Shown here piece after piece: positions 53,014-62,400 of a stretch of 64,000 nucleotides of DNA (the stretch's first letter is position 1; each line of letters opens with the position of its first letter). The notes beneath the pieces were generated by a model that saw nothing but the letters and a program-made list of their open reading frames with translations, was not told the DNA's origin and ran no database searches. Made by a program: the position numbers and the translations under genes. The stretch comes from Legionellaceae bacterium (GTDB taxonomy: Bacteria > Pseudomonadota > Gammaproteobacteria > Legionellales > Legionellaceae), in assembly GCA_020831865.1 (NCBI GenBank), contig JAFIFT010000010.1, positions 1-64,000 on the forward strand, written 5' to 3'.

Positions 53014-53754
53014 ATGATGAGTGGAATCAATAATACATCCAAAGCCGTTATGATCAGCGCTGTAGTGGCAACTTTGTGCAGTTGTGCTGCGACCCAGACA
53101 GCGCTCGAGCATGGCAAACTGGCAACCAGCACTAAAATGTCAGAAACCATCTTTCTCGATCCGGTACCAAACCAGCAAAAAACAGTACATCTCTCGGTCA
53201 AAAACACCTCCGATCAAACGATTGATTTCAGCAAGCCGTTAGCACAAGCGCTCGAGTCTCATGGTTATAAGGTCGTTAAAAACCCGGGGAGTGCCCATTA
53301 TCTTATTCAGGCTAACGTATTGAAAATTGGAAAAATGAGCCGTAGTGCCTCAGAATCTGCTATCGGTGCCGGCTTTGGTTCAAGGTTAGCTAGCATTGGT
53401 GGCGGTGCTGCGGTTGGCAGCCTAACGAACAGCTCCAATGCCATGATTGCAGGAGGACTGGCAGGAGGGCTGGCAAGTGTTGCGGCAGATGCGCTGATTA
53501 AAGATGTCAATTACGCCATGATAACTGATATCCAAATCAGTGAGCGAACCAGTCAGAAGATTAAACAAAGAACCCGCGCCAACCTGCAAAATGGCGCATC
53601 CACAAATACGACTCAGGATTATTCAGAGGATACCAATCTCAAAAGGTATCGAACGCGTCTGGTATCTAATGCGGATAAGGTTAATTTAAAATTTGCAGAC
53701 GCAAGACCAATCCTGGAAAACAACATTGCGCATGCTATTGCCGGTATCTTTTAA
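53014..53754 (+). CDS. traT: TraT-like complement resistance / surface exclusion lipoprotein
   Basis: 246 residues, similar throughout to the F-plasmid TraT: STKMSETIFLDPVPNQQKTV, VKNTSDQTIDF, YLIQANVLKIGKM, a glycine/alanine-rich double segment (AVGSLTNSSNAMIAGGLAGG) that spans or packs in the membrane, NYAMITDIQISERT and VSNADKVNLKFADARPILE. Lipobox is LCSC (Cys 31-34 region of the precursor). TraT blocks conjugation into the host cell and gives serum resistance in enterobacteria; chromosomal copies occur without conjugation genes, as here. AGGA precedes ATG 53014. It starts 25 bases after the helicase stop and may be co-transcribed. Confidence 0.9.
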   Translation: MMSGINNTSKAVMISAVVATLCSCAATQTALEHGKLATSTKMSETIFLDPVPNQQKTVHLSVKNTSDQTIDFSKPLAQALESHGYKVVKNPGSAHYLIQANVLKIGKMSRSASESAIGAGFGSRLASIGGGAAVGSLTNSSNAMIAGGLAGGLASVAADALIKDVNYAMITDIQISERTSQKIKQRTRANLQNGASTNTTQDYSEDTNLKRYRTRLVSNADKVNLKFADARPILENNIAHAIAGIF

Positions 53755-54129
53755 TCATGGGTTCGAAATCCTGTGACAATTTAAAAGAAAAAATATAGCG
53801 CTTCATCCGGCAAAAAAAGTATTCTTACCCTGGTTTGCGCTATATCAAACTGATGGTACTGTTCGATTTTTCGATGCCATAGTGACTTATTACTGAGGTT
53901 GGCTTGTACCAATTAGCGTGATCGCGTCAAATGATGATGCCACCAGAACGTACTCCAATTAGTCTGGTGCTTTTAGGTGGCATCATCCTCCTAAACAGCA
54001 CCCAATTTAAGGGGAAAGACTGGTTTTCTCCGGTGAAAGCATACTGGTTTTACCTTGAATGGCGTCAGGCAAACAGCTGTGGTGTGCTCAGTTCTACCAT
54101 GCTCTTTGAAGTGCGTTGTTAATGTGGAG
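53755..54129. other. Gene-free stretch with a 12-bp inverted repeat
   Basis: Between the convergent traT and hybrid kinase genes. GATGATGCCACC at 53933-53944 pairs perfectly with GGTGGCATCATC at 53976-53987 around a 31-base loop that itself has CACCAGA/TCTGGTG as an alternative partner. No T-run follows on either strand. A 63-residue open frame (53931-54122) covers it but has no ribosome binding site and no familiar sequence, so I do not call it a gene. Confidence 0.5.
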
Positions 54130-56187
54130 TTAGCTCCATTTCATTGACAGCCAGCTTTCAATATATTGATGGGTTGATATCACACAGTCACAAAACTGCT
54201 GATAAACCGGTTCTATTTGATTGAGATCGTTTGAATCGGCGAGCCCTTCTAAATCCTGCGTTAATTTCAATAATTTAGTGGTGGCACAATACAGGCAGCT
54301 GCTTTTAAATTTATGCACCTGCTTTTTAAAGGCAGGCCAGTCTTGGTTTTGAAAACTGGCATCGATGTCATTGACTGTTACCACCATGCTTTGTTTTATC
54401 ATGATATCGAGCATTTCTTTCAAATCCTCAATGGAGCCAAGTTGGGAGATTCCGAGCTCAACATCGAGGAGCGGTATATCAGATGAGGTGGGCGAGGGTT
54501 CACTTAAGTGCTGAGCCTGAGTTTTTTTATGGCTGCCAAACAAGTCAATATAGCTAAGTGCGGTTTTAGCGGTCAGTGGTTTTTCGCATACTTCCAGCAT
54601 ACCGCATTGATTCCCCTGTAACAAAGCTTCCTGTTTCGCATGCGCGGTCAGGCCAATAATGGGAGTGGGTGGGGCATTGGTTTCTTTTTCAAAGGTTTTT
54701 ATTTTCCGGGTTAACTCAAAGCCTGAAAAATCGGGCAGGCCAATATCGGTGAGGACAAAGTCGTAGTGATTGTTTTTAAATAGGCTCAGTGCCTCATGGG
54801 CATTATAGGCTTTGTCGGTGGTTGCGCCTTGCTTTCTGACTATCATATCGGCGATTTTCATTGCCATGGGATTATCTTCAACCAATAAAATATGGGCGCT
54901 GGCAGCTTCTGTTTTAGCCCTGCTGTTTTCGCCCTCTGCTGTTAATGTCATTGAAGGTTGTGGAGGGGACTCATTCGGGCGATTGAGATCATCGATGACG
55001 TGAAGCAGGCTTTCTTTTGTGTCAGCTTCGATAGGGTGATGGTCGGATTCTGGTATTTCAACGGGCAGAAGCAGGCGAAATCGGGTGCCCATGCCCTCGA
55101 CGCTTTTCACTGAAATATTCCCTTTTAGGGCATCGACATATTGTTTCACCAGGTGCAGGCCCACACCAAAACCCAGATATTTACCTTCGTAGGAAGGGTG
55201 CACCCGGTAGAAGGCATGAAATATTTTGTTGGTTTCCGTTTTGGGGATGCCAATACCGGTATCGATAATATCAAAGCACAGTATCGACTGGTTATCTCCC
55301 TTATCCTGCTTACTGATGTGAATGCTAATACTGCCTTGTTCGGTAAATTTTATTGAGTTGGACAACAGGTTGAGTATGATGCGATAGAGTTTGCCCTTGT
55401 CGGTTCTGATGGTGGCGGGTATATCATCGTCTAGCTGTAATTCCAGACTTAGGTTTTTCAATTTCAAGGCGGGCAGCTGAAGCTCAAAAATATTGTGTAA
55501 GACCTCGGCCAGGGCAAAAGAATGGAATTCTATCACATCATGGCTGATAGACTCACTGGATACCACTTCCAATACGCTGTTTAATAAAGACAACAGTTGC
55601 TCACCGCTTAAGTGAAGCATTTTGGCGTATTCTTTGTTTTCAGGCTTGCTTACGGTATCAAAGAGGATATCAGACAGGCCAACGATCCCGGTTAATGGGG
55701 TTCGGATATCGTGGCTCATGTTGGCGATGAATTGGGATTTGGCGCTATTTGCGTGCTCTAGCTTATCAATCATCTCTTTTCGTTCGGTATTATCTATTGA
55801 GATGCCAACAACACCCAGTATATTATTATTTTTATCCAAAATGGGGACTCTGTGAGTTAAAAAATGAATGACATTTCCATTCGCGTGTGTAATGGGAGGG
55901 TCTTCACGATTAAGTAATGGGAGTTTGCTATGTAGGACTTCTATGCTTTCACTTTTAAATTTCTGGGTGGCTATCGGTGACCAGCCACAGACTTTTGCCA
56001 TTTCTTCAAAACTCAGGCCGATAAATTGGTGGATATCATCCAGGCCAAACATATCCAGAACATTTTGGTTACAGCCCCTTGCCCGTAATGAGGTGTCTAA
56101 CCAGTATACGTTGCCAGGCATGCATAAGATGATCGTTTCATAATATTCTCTAATGTCTTGAACCGTTTTTTCATAATGCTCATCCAT
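54130..56187 (-). CDS. Hybrid sensor histidine kinase (PAS-HisKA-HATPase-REC-HPt)
   Basis: 685 residues, no membrane helix, so a cytoplasmic sensor. Order: PAS domain residues about 15-130; HisKA with FIANMSHDIRTPLTGIVGLS near 153 (phospho-His); HATPase with NLLSNSIKFTEQGSISIHIS, DIIDTGIGIPKTETNKIF and YLGFGVGLHLVKQYVDALKG; receiver about 430-550 with VEDNPMAMKIAD, phospho-Asp in FVLTDIGLPDFSGFEL and Lys in VCEKPLTAK; HPt domain at the end with VHKFKSSCLYCATTKL (phospho-His). It is a full relay in one chain, as in ArcB-type kinases. The ATG lies two bases after the stop of the unknown 475-residue protein, so the two are co-expressed. Confidence 0.92.
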   Translation of the reverse strand: MDEHYEKTVQDIREYYETIILCMPGNVYWLDTSLRARGCNQNVLDMFGLDDIHQFIGLSFEEMAKVCGWSPIATQKFKSESIEVLHSKLPLLNREDPPITHANGNVIHFLTHRVPILDKNNNILGVVGISIDNTERKEMIDKLEHANSAKSQFIANMSHDIRTPLTGIVGLSDILFDTVSKPENKEYAKMLHLSGEQLLSLLNSVLEVVSSESISHDVIEFHSFALAEVLHNIFELQLPALKLKNLSLELQLDDDIPATIRTDKGKLYRIILNLLSNSIKFTEQGSISIHISKQDKGDNQSILCFDIIDTGIGIPKTETNKIFHAFYRVHPSYEGKYLGFGVGLHLVKQYVDALKGNISVKSVEGMGTRFRLLLPVEIPESDHHPIEADTKESLLHVIDDLNRPNESPPQPSMTLTAEGENSRAKTEAASAHILLVEDNPMAMKIADMIVRKQGATTDKAYNAHEALSLFKNNHYDFVLTDIGLPDFSGFELTRKIKTFEKETNAPPTPIIGLTAHAKQEALLQGNQCGMLEVCEKPLTAKTALSYIDLFGSHKKTQAQHLSEPSPTSSDIPLLDVELGISQLGSIEDLKEMLDIMIKQSMVVTVNDIDASFQNQDWPAFKKQVHKFKSSCLYCATTKLLKLTQDLEGLADSNDLNQIEPVYQQFCDCVISTHQYIESWLSMKWS

Positions 56188-56189
56188 GC

Positions 56190-57617
56190 TTATCCTTTAT
56201 GTTTACAACCGATACCCTGAAGTTCCGAAAGATTACTCTGGGTCTCCGGCGTATCAGATTCAGAAAAGAATTTGAGGTTTTTCGAGGCGGCTTGCAACAC
56301 ACCATCTTCTTTCAGAAGCTTGCCCAGATTGTCTAAAGCCAGCATCAAATAAAATATTAATCCTTTGCTTGTTGGGGAATACGTGATAACAGGATCGAGT
56401 GTGGTAAGGTTGACGACAGAGGGTAACGGGACGGCACTATGTTTTTTCAAAACATCATATTGAACCTGAATCTGTTTTTCGGACAAAGGCAGTATGGAAC
56501 ACACTTGATTATCTTGTTTGTTGTTAGCGCCTTGAGCGATGATTAAGGCGTTCCCTACATGAAAAAGAGATTCAATATCATTGACGGAAGAAGGTGAGTC
56601 TGTGAGCTGAGTCCAAAGCAACTGATGGGTAGTATTTCTACCGTTTTTTTGTAGGAGCTTAAGGCAAATTTGAGTCATATTCTTCTCAACCTCTTGTGCC
56701 GTTATTTTTTGCTGCATATCCAGCCCCAACAGGGTGCATACGGTATCAGTCGTCAACGGGGCGTGCAGTCCGGAAAAGATGTTTTCAAACGGAGAGGTCA
56801 ATTCAAGATCGATTCCATAGTGACTACAAAGTGTATGAAGCTTTGTGGTATGTTCTTGTTTTTGGACTAGCACAGACTGTAACAGTTTATCCAGTGCCGG
56901 TTTCGACATTTTGCCTTGGATATATAACTTAAATCCAAAAAGCATGTAATCCTCTGCGGGCAAGTGGTGGAGGATCTTAGGTCGCTGGCCCTGTTTGGTC
57001 AGTGCTTTTATCATCTCGCAATTTTTCTCAAATTCATGAAACAAAACCATTTCAAAAGGGTTTGCCATTTCTGTATTATATTCAATCTCTTCAACCATAT
57101 TAGGCGGCGGCAGAACTAAAGCATGGTCAATAAGAGGGATACGGCTTTTATCGGTCAATACAGCCTGTAATGCACCACCAAACATACAACCTGCAGTTAC
57201 GAAACGTTCAAAACCATCAAAATTGGCATCCAGCGGTTTACCTGACCATGGAAGAACATACATTCCATTAGCACTTGACAGGCCAATAGGAAAAAAAATC
57301 TCCCCGGCTCTTTTCGCGTTGAACAGGCAGACATCCGATTGGGGCGATGAAATGGGAATGTCTGACTTTGAGCTATATTTGGTCAGTTGATGAAGTAGTT
57401 TTTGACCCTTTTTAAACTCCCGTGCGCGGGGTTTTTTCTCAGGGCTTGAAAAAGTCAGGGTATGGCTGGCAACATTAATGTCGGTCGCTTTCTCATGCTG
57501 ATCGGTGGCTACGACGACAAGACCTTTTTTAAAAAAATCCGCATGAATCAGAAGACCATGCAACAATTCCCATGATACACCTGGGGGTGATTTGCTCGTT
57601 TCAGTTTTAGCTTGCAT
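56190..57617 (-). CDS. Unrecognised 475-residue protein coupled to the hybrid kinase
   Basis: I do not recognise the family. It lacks signal peptide and clear membrane spans. A mixed alpha/beta N-terminal half (LLIHADFFKKGLVVVATDQH, CLFNAKRAGEIFFPIGLSSA, GFERFVTAGCMFGGALQAVL, IDHALVLPPPNMVEEIEYN) is followed by a mostly helical second half (KPALDKLLQSVLVQKQEHTT, HVGNALIIAQGANNKQD, YSPTSKGLIFYLMLALDNLG). It ends two bases before the histidine kinase start and so probably supplies, processes or senses the ligand for that kinase. It might be an enzyme making a signal or a sensory subunit; I cannot decide. ATG 57617 is the first in-frame start. Confidence 0.7.
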   Translation of the reverse strand: MQAKTETSKSPPGVSWELLHGLLIHADFFKKGLVVVATDQHEKATDINVASHTLTFSSPEKKPRAREFKKGQKLLHQLTKYSSKSDIPISSPQSDVCLFNAKRAGEIFFPIGLSSANGMYVLPWSGKPLDANFDGFERFVTAGCMFGGALQAVLTDKSRIPLIDHALVLPPPNMVEEIEYNTEMANPFEMVLFHEFEKNCEMIKALTKQGQRPKILHHLPAEDYMLFGFKLYIQGKMSKPALDKLLQSVLVQKQEHTTKLHTLCSHYGIDLELTSPFENIFSGLHAPLTTDTVCTLLGLDMQQKITAQEVEKNMTQICLKLLQKNGRNTTHQLLWTQLTDSPSSVNDIESLFHVGNALIIAQGANNKQDNQVCSILPLSEKQIQVQYDVLKKHSAVPLPSVVNLTTLDPVITYSPTSKGLIFYLMLALDNLGKLLKEDGVLQAASKNLKFFSESDTPETQSNLSELQGIGCKHKG

Positions 57618-57824
57618 TTGTGCTCACATCGGTTGTTTGTTCTAAATATAGAACAGTTTGACTTCTTTTTCGAGCTCATTCCATTTGTTGCCCTAAATTG
57701 AAATTTTAAATTTTATGCTGCGGAATGTCCGATTGAAGATATTATGCAATCAATCAGAGGACAAAAACGGAGCTCTATCGCATTCTGGCTGGCACAGGCA
57801 TTCAACACAGCACTTGCTCAGCAT

Positions 57825-59420
57825 CTACCCGGCGTGATGAAAGCGGCGCTCACGCACTTTACTATTAATCACAGAAAGCAGCATATTTTTACGATAAAGC
57901 CGGGTCTTCGCATCATTGTTTCCGAGAGCAGAAATAGCGAGAGCTTTTTTATAATAATTTAATGCCAGTTTATCTTTATTTTGTAAGCTGTAAAGGTGGC
58001 CTAGATTATTGTAGCTGTAAGCAAGATCAGGATGCTTATCTCCCAACTTTTCAAGTGCGATATCTATGGCATCCTTAAACAAAGGTTCGGCTTTTTCATA
58101 TTGTTTGGTGATCACATAAAAGGTAGCCAAATTTGTCATGGCTATGACCATTTTTTGCCCTTTGGGTTCAACCTTATCCAAAATATGAATAGCTTTTAAA
58201 TATAAAGGTTCTGCCTTTGTAAATTGTTTCGTTTCTTGATAATTCATGGCTAAATGAACTAATGCATGGGCGTACTCCGCTTTATCCGGACTGTGCTCAC
58301 GCATCTCCACAACCTTTTCGTAATACTGTTTTGCTTGACTAAATTGTTTTTTGGCATCCGCTAATAAAGCCAGATTGTGATAAATTGAAACTTGTATTTC
58401 ACTGGAATGGTATGTTTCATTTAATTCAAATGCTCGTTGTAAATGTATTTGAGCCTGTTCGAGGGCATGAGTACGAATTGCTAATGAACCAAGGTTGTTT
58501 TGTGTTTGTATCTGCCATTCTAAAATATTCTCCTTATCTGCGACAGAAAAAGCAGTCTGATAATGTTGTTTCGCTCTGTCAAAATGACCATAATTCTGGG
58601 AAATGACTCCTCGAAAATTCTCAGCTTTAAGATATGCCTGAAGATTGTTATCTTTATAATCTTGAGATGCTTGTCCAAATAATAGATAAGCCTCGTCATA
58701 ATTCCCGCTTGTTATCGCAATCAACCCGAGGTAGGTCGCCGTTTTACCATAATGAAGATGATGATATTTTTGCCATCGCATGAGCTTGGTCAGGGCTTTG
58801 GTTGCTTTTTGGGTTTGACCATCCTTATCAAGACACAGAGCGATATCATAAAAAATATCACCTTTGAGATCATTATAACGTCCATTTTTGTTCATTTTCC
58901 GGATTTTTTTCAGGCCAGCATGGTAATATCGGATTGCTTTTTTATTTTCACCCAAATCACTTAACAATTTACCTATGTCCGCTAACGCGATGATTTGAAA
59001 ATAACGAATCGGCGCATTGGTCACATTCTCTTTGGCCACAGTTAACGCGGAATCAATTTTTTTTTGCTTACTATAAATTCTAATTAAGCACTTACCTAAA
59101 ATAAATGCATATCCATTGTGAGGATGTTTCTTTTGCAACTGCATATAAAAGGGTTTAATCAATTGAATGGCCTGTTCGCCATCCTTCATCTCATCAGCAT
59201 AGTCAACCATTTTAAACGTTAGCTCAATCTTTTCCTGCTCACTGAAATCACCTGTAGCAATCTTGGATTGAAGATAAGAAATTGCTTTTTGTGGCTCGCC
59301 ATGCTCAAAATAAGCATCACTTTTTTGGCTGCACTCTGCAAAGGACAATGTTTGAGAAAATGCGCTGGTGGTCAGAATCACCAGCGTGCAGGTTAAGATC
59401 AAAGAAAGTTTTTTAATCAT
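57825..59420 (-). CDS. Exported TPR-repeat protein
   Basis: 531 residues. Signal peptide MIKKLSLILTCTLVILTTSAFSQ, then a nearly continuous array of tetratricopeptide repeats from about residue 35 to 510, including kinesin-light-chain-like units (EHSPDKAEYAHALVHLAMNY, KHPDLAYSYNNLGHLYSLQN, with the 42-residue spacing of the TPR_12/TPR_10 type). It should be periplasmic or secreted and act as a binding scaffold. ATG 59420 overlaps the stop of the large haemagglutinin-like gene (ATGA), so it is co-translated with it and may be its dedicated partner. An ATG at 59429 is an alternative. Confidence 0.85.
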   Translation of the reverse strand: MIKKLSLILTCTLVILTTSAFSQTLSFAECSQKSDAYFEHGEPQKAISYLQSKIATGDFSEQEKIELTFKMVDYADEMKDGEQAIQLIKPFYMQLQKKHPHNGYAFILGKCLIRIYSKQKKIDSALTVAKENVTNAPIRYFQIIALADIGKLLSDLGENKKAIRYYHAGLKKIRKMNKNGRYNDLKGDIFYDIALCLDKDGQTQKATKALTKLMRWQKYHHLHYGKTATYLGLIAITSGNYDEAYLLFGQASQDYKDNNLQAYLKAENFRGVISQNYGHFDRAKQHYQTAFSVADKENILEWQIQTQNNLGSLAIRTHALEQAQIHLQRAFELNETYHSSEIQVSIYHNLALLADAKKQFSQAKQYYEKVVEMREHSPDKAEYAHALVHLAMNYQETKQFTKAEPLYLKAIHILDKVEPKGQKMVIAMTNLATFYVITKQYEKAEPLFKDAIDIALEKLGDKHPDLAYSYNNLGHLYSLQNKDKLALNYYKKALAISALGNNDAKTRLYRKNMLLSVINSKVRERRFHHAG

Positions 59421-62400
59421 TTCATACATGGTTGTGATGCCTTTTCCTCTTGAGTTTGCTTTTTATCATTACTAAAGAAACTATTTTGATTAGCACTGAC
59501 ATATCCACTTTTATCATCAATAGCAGGAGGTTTTGTTTTGGCAAATGACGGTGGGGTATGTGTCCAAACCCATTTGGCACCATCTCTAACCTGACCACCA
59601 GCCCACTTTACACCATCAGTGATATGATCACCCGTCCTGGCCAGCATATGGCTAACCTGGGCCAAGGATGCTGCTCGCATTTGGTCAGCGGATAACTGTT
59701 GCAATCCAAAAGAAGAAAAATATCGACCTTGTTGTCTCAAACGTTGGGACTCTGCAAGATTCTCGATACCAGAGTGAATAAGTTTATCAACTTGCGCCTG
59801 ATCATAAAAAAAAGAGTCAAGTACATCCAGACCCACAAAGACCCAACCAATAGGTCCTGCTGCGGCCTCACCCGCTGCCGCTTTGATCACAATACCCATG
59901 ACAATGTCCGCGGTGGCAGACGCGGCACCTTCTTTGATGATATCTTCCGACTTGATACTGCTATCAATTGATGCAAGCCCAAGATTGAAGGTGAAGGTTA
60001 TCAAATAGCCTTTAGCATTCATGTAGGTTTTGGTCGACATGTTGACACCATTTTCAGCAGACCCAATAATCTGTTGAATATGCGACTCAAATTCATGCGT
60101 CATCATATTTTTGATACCATCCCAGCCGTTTTCAGAAGCTTCTTGCAGGATAACCATCACGGAATGCTTGATGGCGTCTGCAAGCGCTTTTTCATTTTCT
60201 TGAGTGGGATTATTTTTATAATCTTCTGCTTTATTCTGAACATCCTGTCTTGCTTTCTGAACTTTAGGACGGTTTTTAATCTCTTGCCATTGCTCTTCAG
60301 GCAAGCCGGTTTTAACCTCCGAAGGACTGTCATCATCACCTTCATTCGATTTTGCATCGCCAATAGATGGTATGGAAGATTCAGGGCAGTCATTGCCGCA
60401 GTCCCCCAACTCTTCAGGTTCAAAAAAATCCTCATTATCGCTGGAACCATCACTGAGAGTATCAATATCATCGTCTAATAAATCATCGGCATCCATTATC
60501 TCTTTTTCAGTGTTTGGCTCACTTAATTCCTTTTTATCAATGGCTTGCTCAGCAGACTTGGCGCCTGTCATGTCACCAATTTTAGCGCTTCCTGCTTGAA
60601 TATTTTTAGAAGCAGATTCTAAATAGGAGACATTGGTTAAGGGGATATCAAGAACCAAATCCACTTTTTCATCCTGAGTCACTGTTCTGCCATCTGCAGA
60701 ATCAGTGTGAATACTGCCTTCCAACTCACCAATTTTGATTTCAGTCCCTTGTTCACCATGGATAACCGATGTTTGGTTTGCTTCATAGTGGACATGAGTG
60801 TAGGTCACGTTCGCCGTTGCAATCGCCTGCTCACCAGTTTCATTGGTCGACTGACGTCCAGCTAAGCGACCCAAATCATTTATATTGACACTGATTCCAA
60901 AGCCTGAACTATGTGATTCATCCTGAAGTTGTGTGGCAACCAAATGATCGATTTCGATATTATTCTTCCCATCGGATGTGATTTTTCCACCCTCCATGTA
61001 AGCATCACGTACGTGCACTGAATGTCCATTATTATTAATACCATCTGTAACATGAATACCACTATGCTGATTGGTTATCTTACTACTGCTCTTACTTTTG
61101 TAAAAAGAGACTTGGCCTGTGGTACTGGCACTTGCTGATTTTGTACTACTGCTTGACGTATCCTGTTTATCACGGATGTTCAGGTGATTGATATCAGCAT
61201 CTAGTGTTTGACATTGGATATTTCCGCCATTTAAATCAACCCTATCCATAGCTTCTGTACCACGGTGTAAATAGAGATTACCACCGGTTGATAATTCAGA
61301 ATTCACATGCTTTGTCGCCTCAGCATGTACTTTAGATTGTGAATAAGAAGCGCATTGAAACAGTCCCGTTGGCGTAATGCCAACAGATTCAGATCTGGTT
61401 TTCTGGTCAAATGATGAATGCAGTGCTGCATCGTATAATAATACCTCAGGCGCATCAACATCCATATTACCATCACAGTGAACTCTTACCCCGTTCTCTA
61501 AATTAACCCCATCACCTGCTTTTAACTTAACATTGCCCCCTTTGTTAACACCACCGGGGCCTAAGTTCTGATATCGAGTTGTTTGTTTATTTTCTGTCAT
61601 GGAAAATGTAAGGGTTGGTGAAAAACCATCTGCTCCGCCTAAACCGTAACGGAGAAGAAGCTCACCTGATAGATTGTCACTAGCCAGGCCGCGCATCACA
61701 CTACTGGTGGTATTATACAAATCAATACCAAGGTTTGCAGAATGGGCTAACCGCTCTTGAGTATTGCTGCAATTGCCCATACGGTTTAGTTTAGCTAAAA
61801 TTGCATCTTCAGCCGTGGCAACATCTGCCCAGCTGCCGCCATTTTTCCAGGAAGAATAGGCTTGAGAACCAGGTAGCGAAACACTAAAAGACCTTGACTC
61901 ATCGGTGATTTCATGATTTAGCACATCACAACCAAATTTAATACGATGCTGCGCTTCCATTTCCAGATCACCAGCCCCGAGAAATAGGGCACCTCTGGCA
62001 TCAATTGTCCCTTCTGAAGATACAATCTGTGTTAGTCCATTATCAATAAATATGGTCGGTGTTGCGTCTTCATGAAATTCAGTATGCTTGGATTTATTTA
62101 ATCCCCACAAACTACTTTTAGTATCCACCGTTCTTGATGTGGTTTTGATGCTGTAGCAATTGATATCGTCTCTGGCATACACAAGATTGCCTCCAGGCGA
62201 TGAAAATTTGGTTGCTACTGCGTCCATGCCACCATGCTCCGTTCGCAAGATATTATATTTTCCTGATTGAATGGTGGTGCCGCGAACTTTGGTAGAATAT
62301 TCAGTATGTGTTTCCTCTTTACCGTACCATTTTTTTGAGGTCCATTGACTGGAAACATAGACCTGTGAACGTGCCCCCCATTTAAGCCCCTTATCCCCTT

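Noticed and set aside
49872-53760. Integrative element with attachment sites at tRNA-Arg
   Set aside because: No repeat of the tRNA 3' end and no integrase gene are seen in the window, so only an island-like character can be stated.
53931-54122. 63-codon plus-strand frame after traT
   Set aside because: No ribosome binding site, start inside an inverted repeat, and no recognisable composition or homology.
57744-57962. 72-codon plus-strand frame at the 3' end of the TPR gene
   Set aside because: Mostly antisense to the TPR coding region, no ribosome binding site and no familiar sequence.
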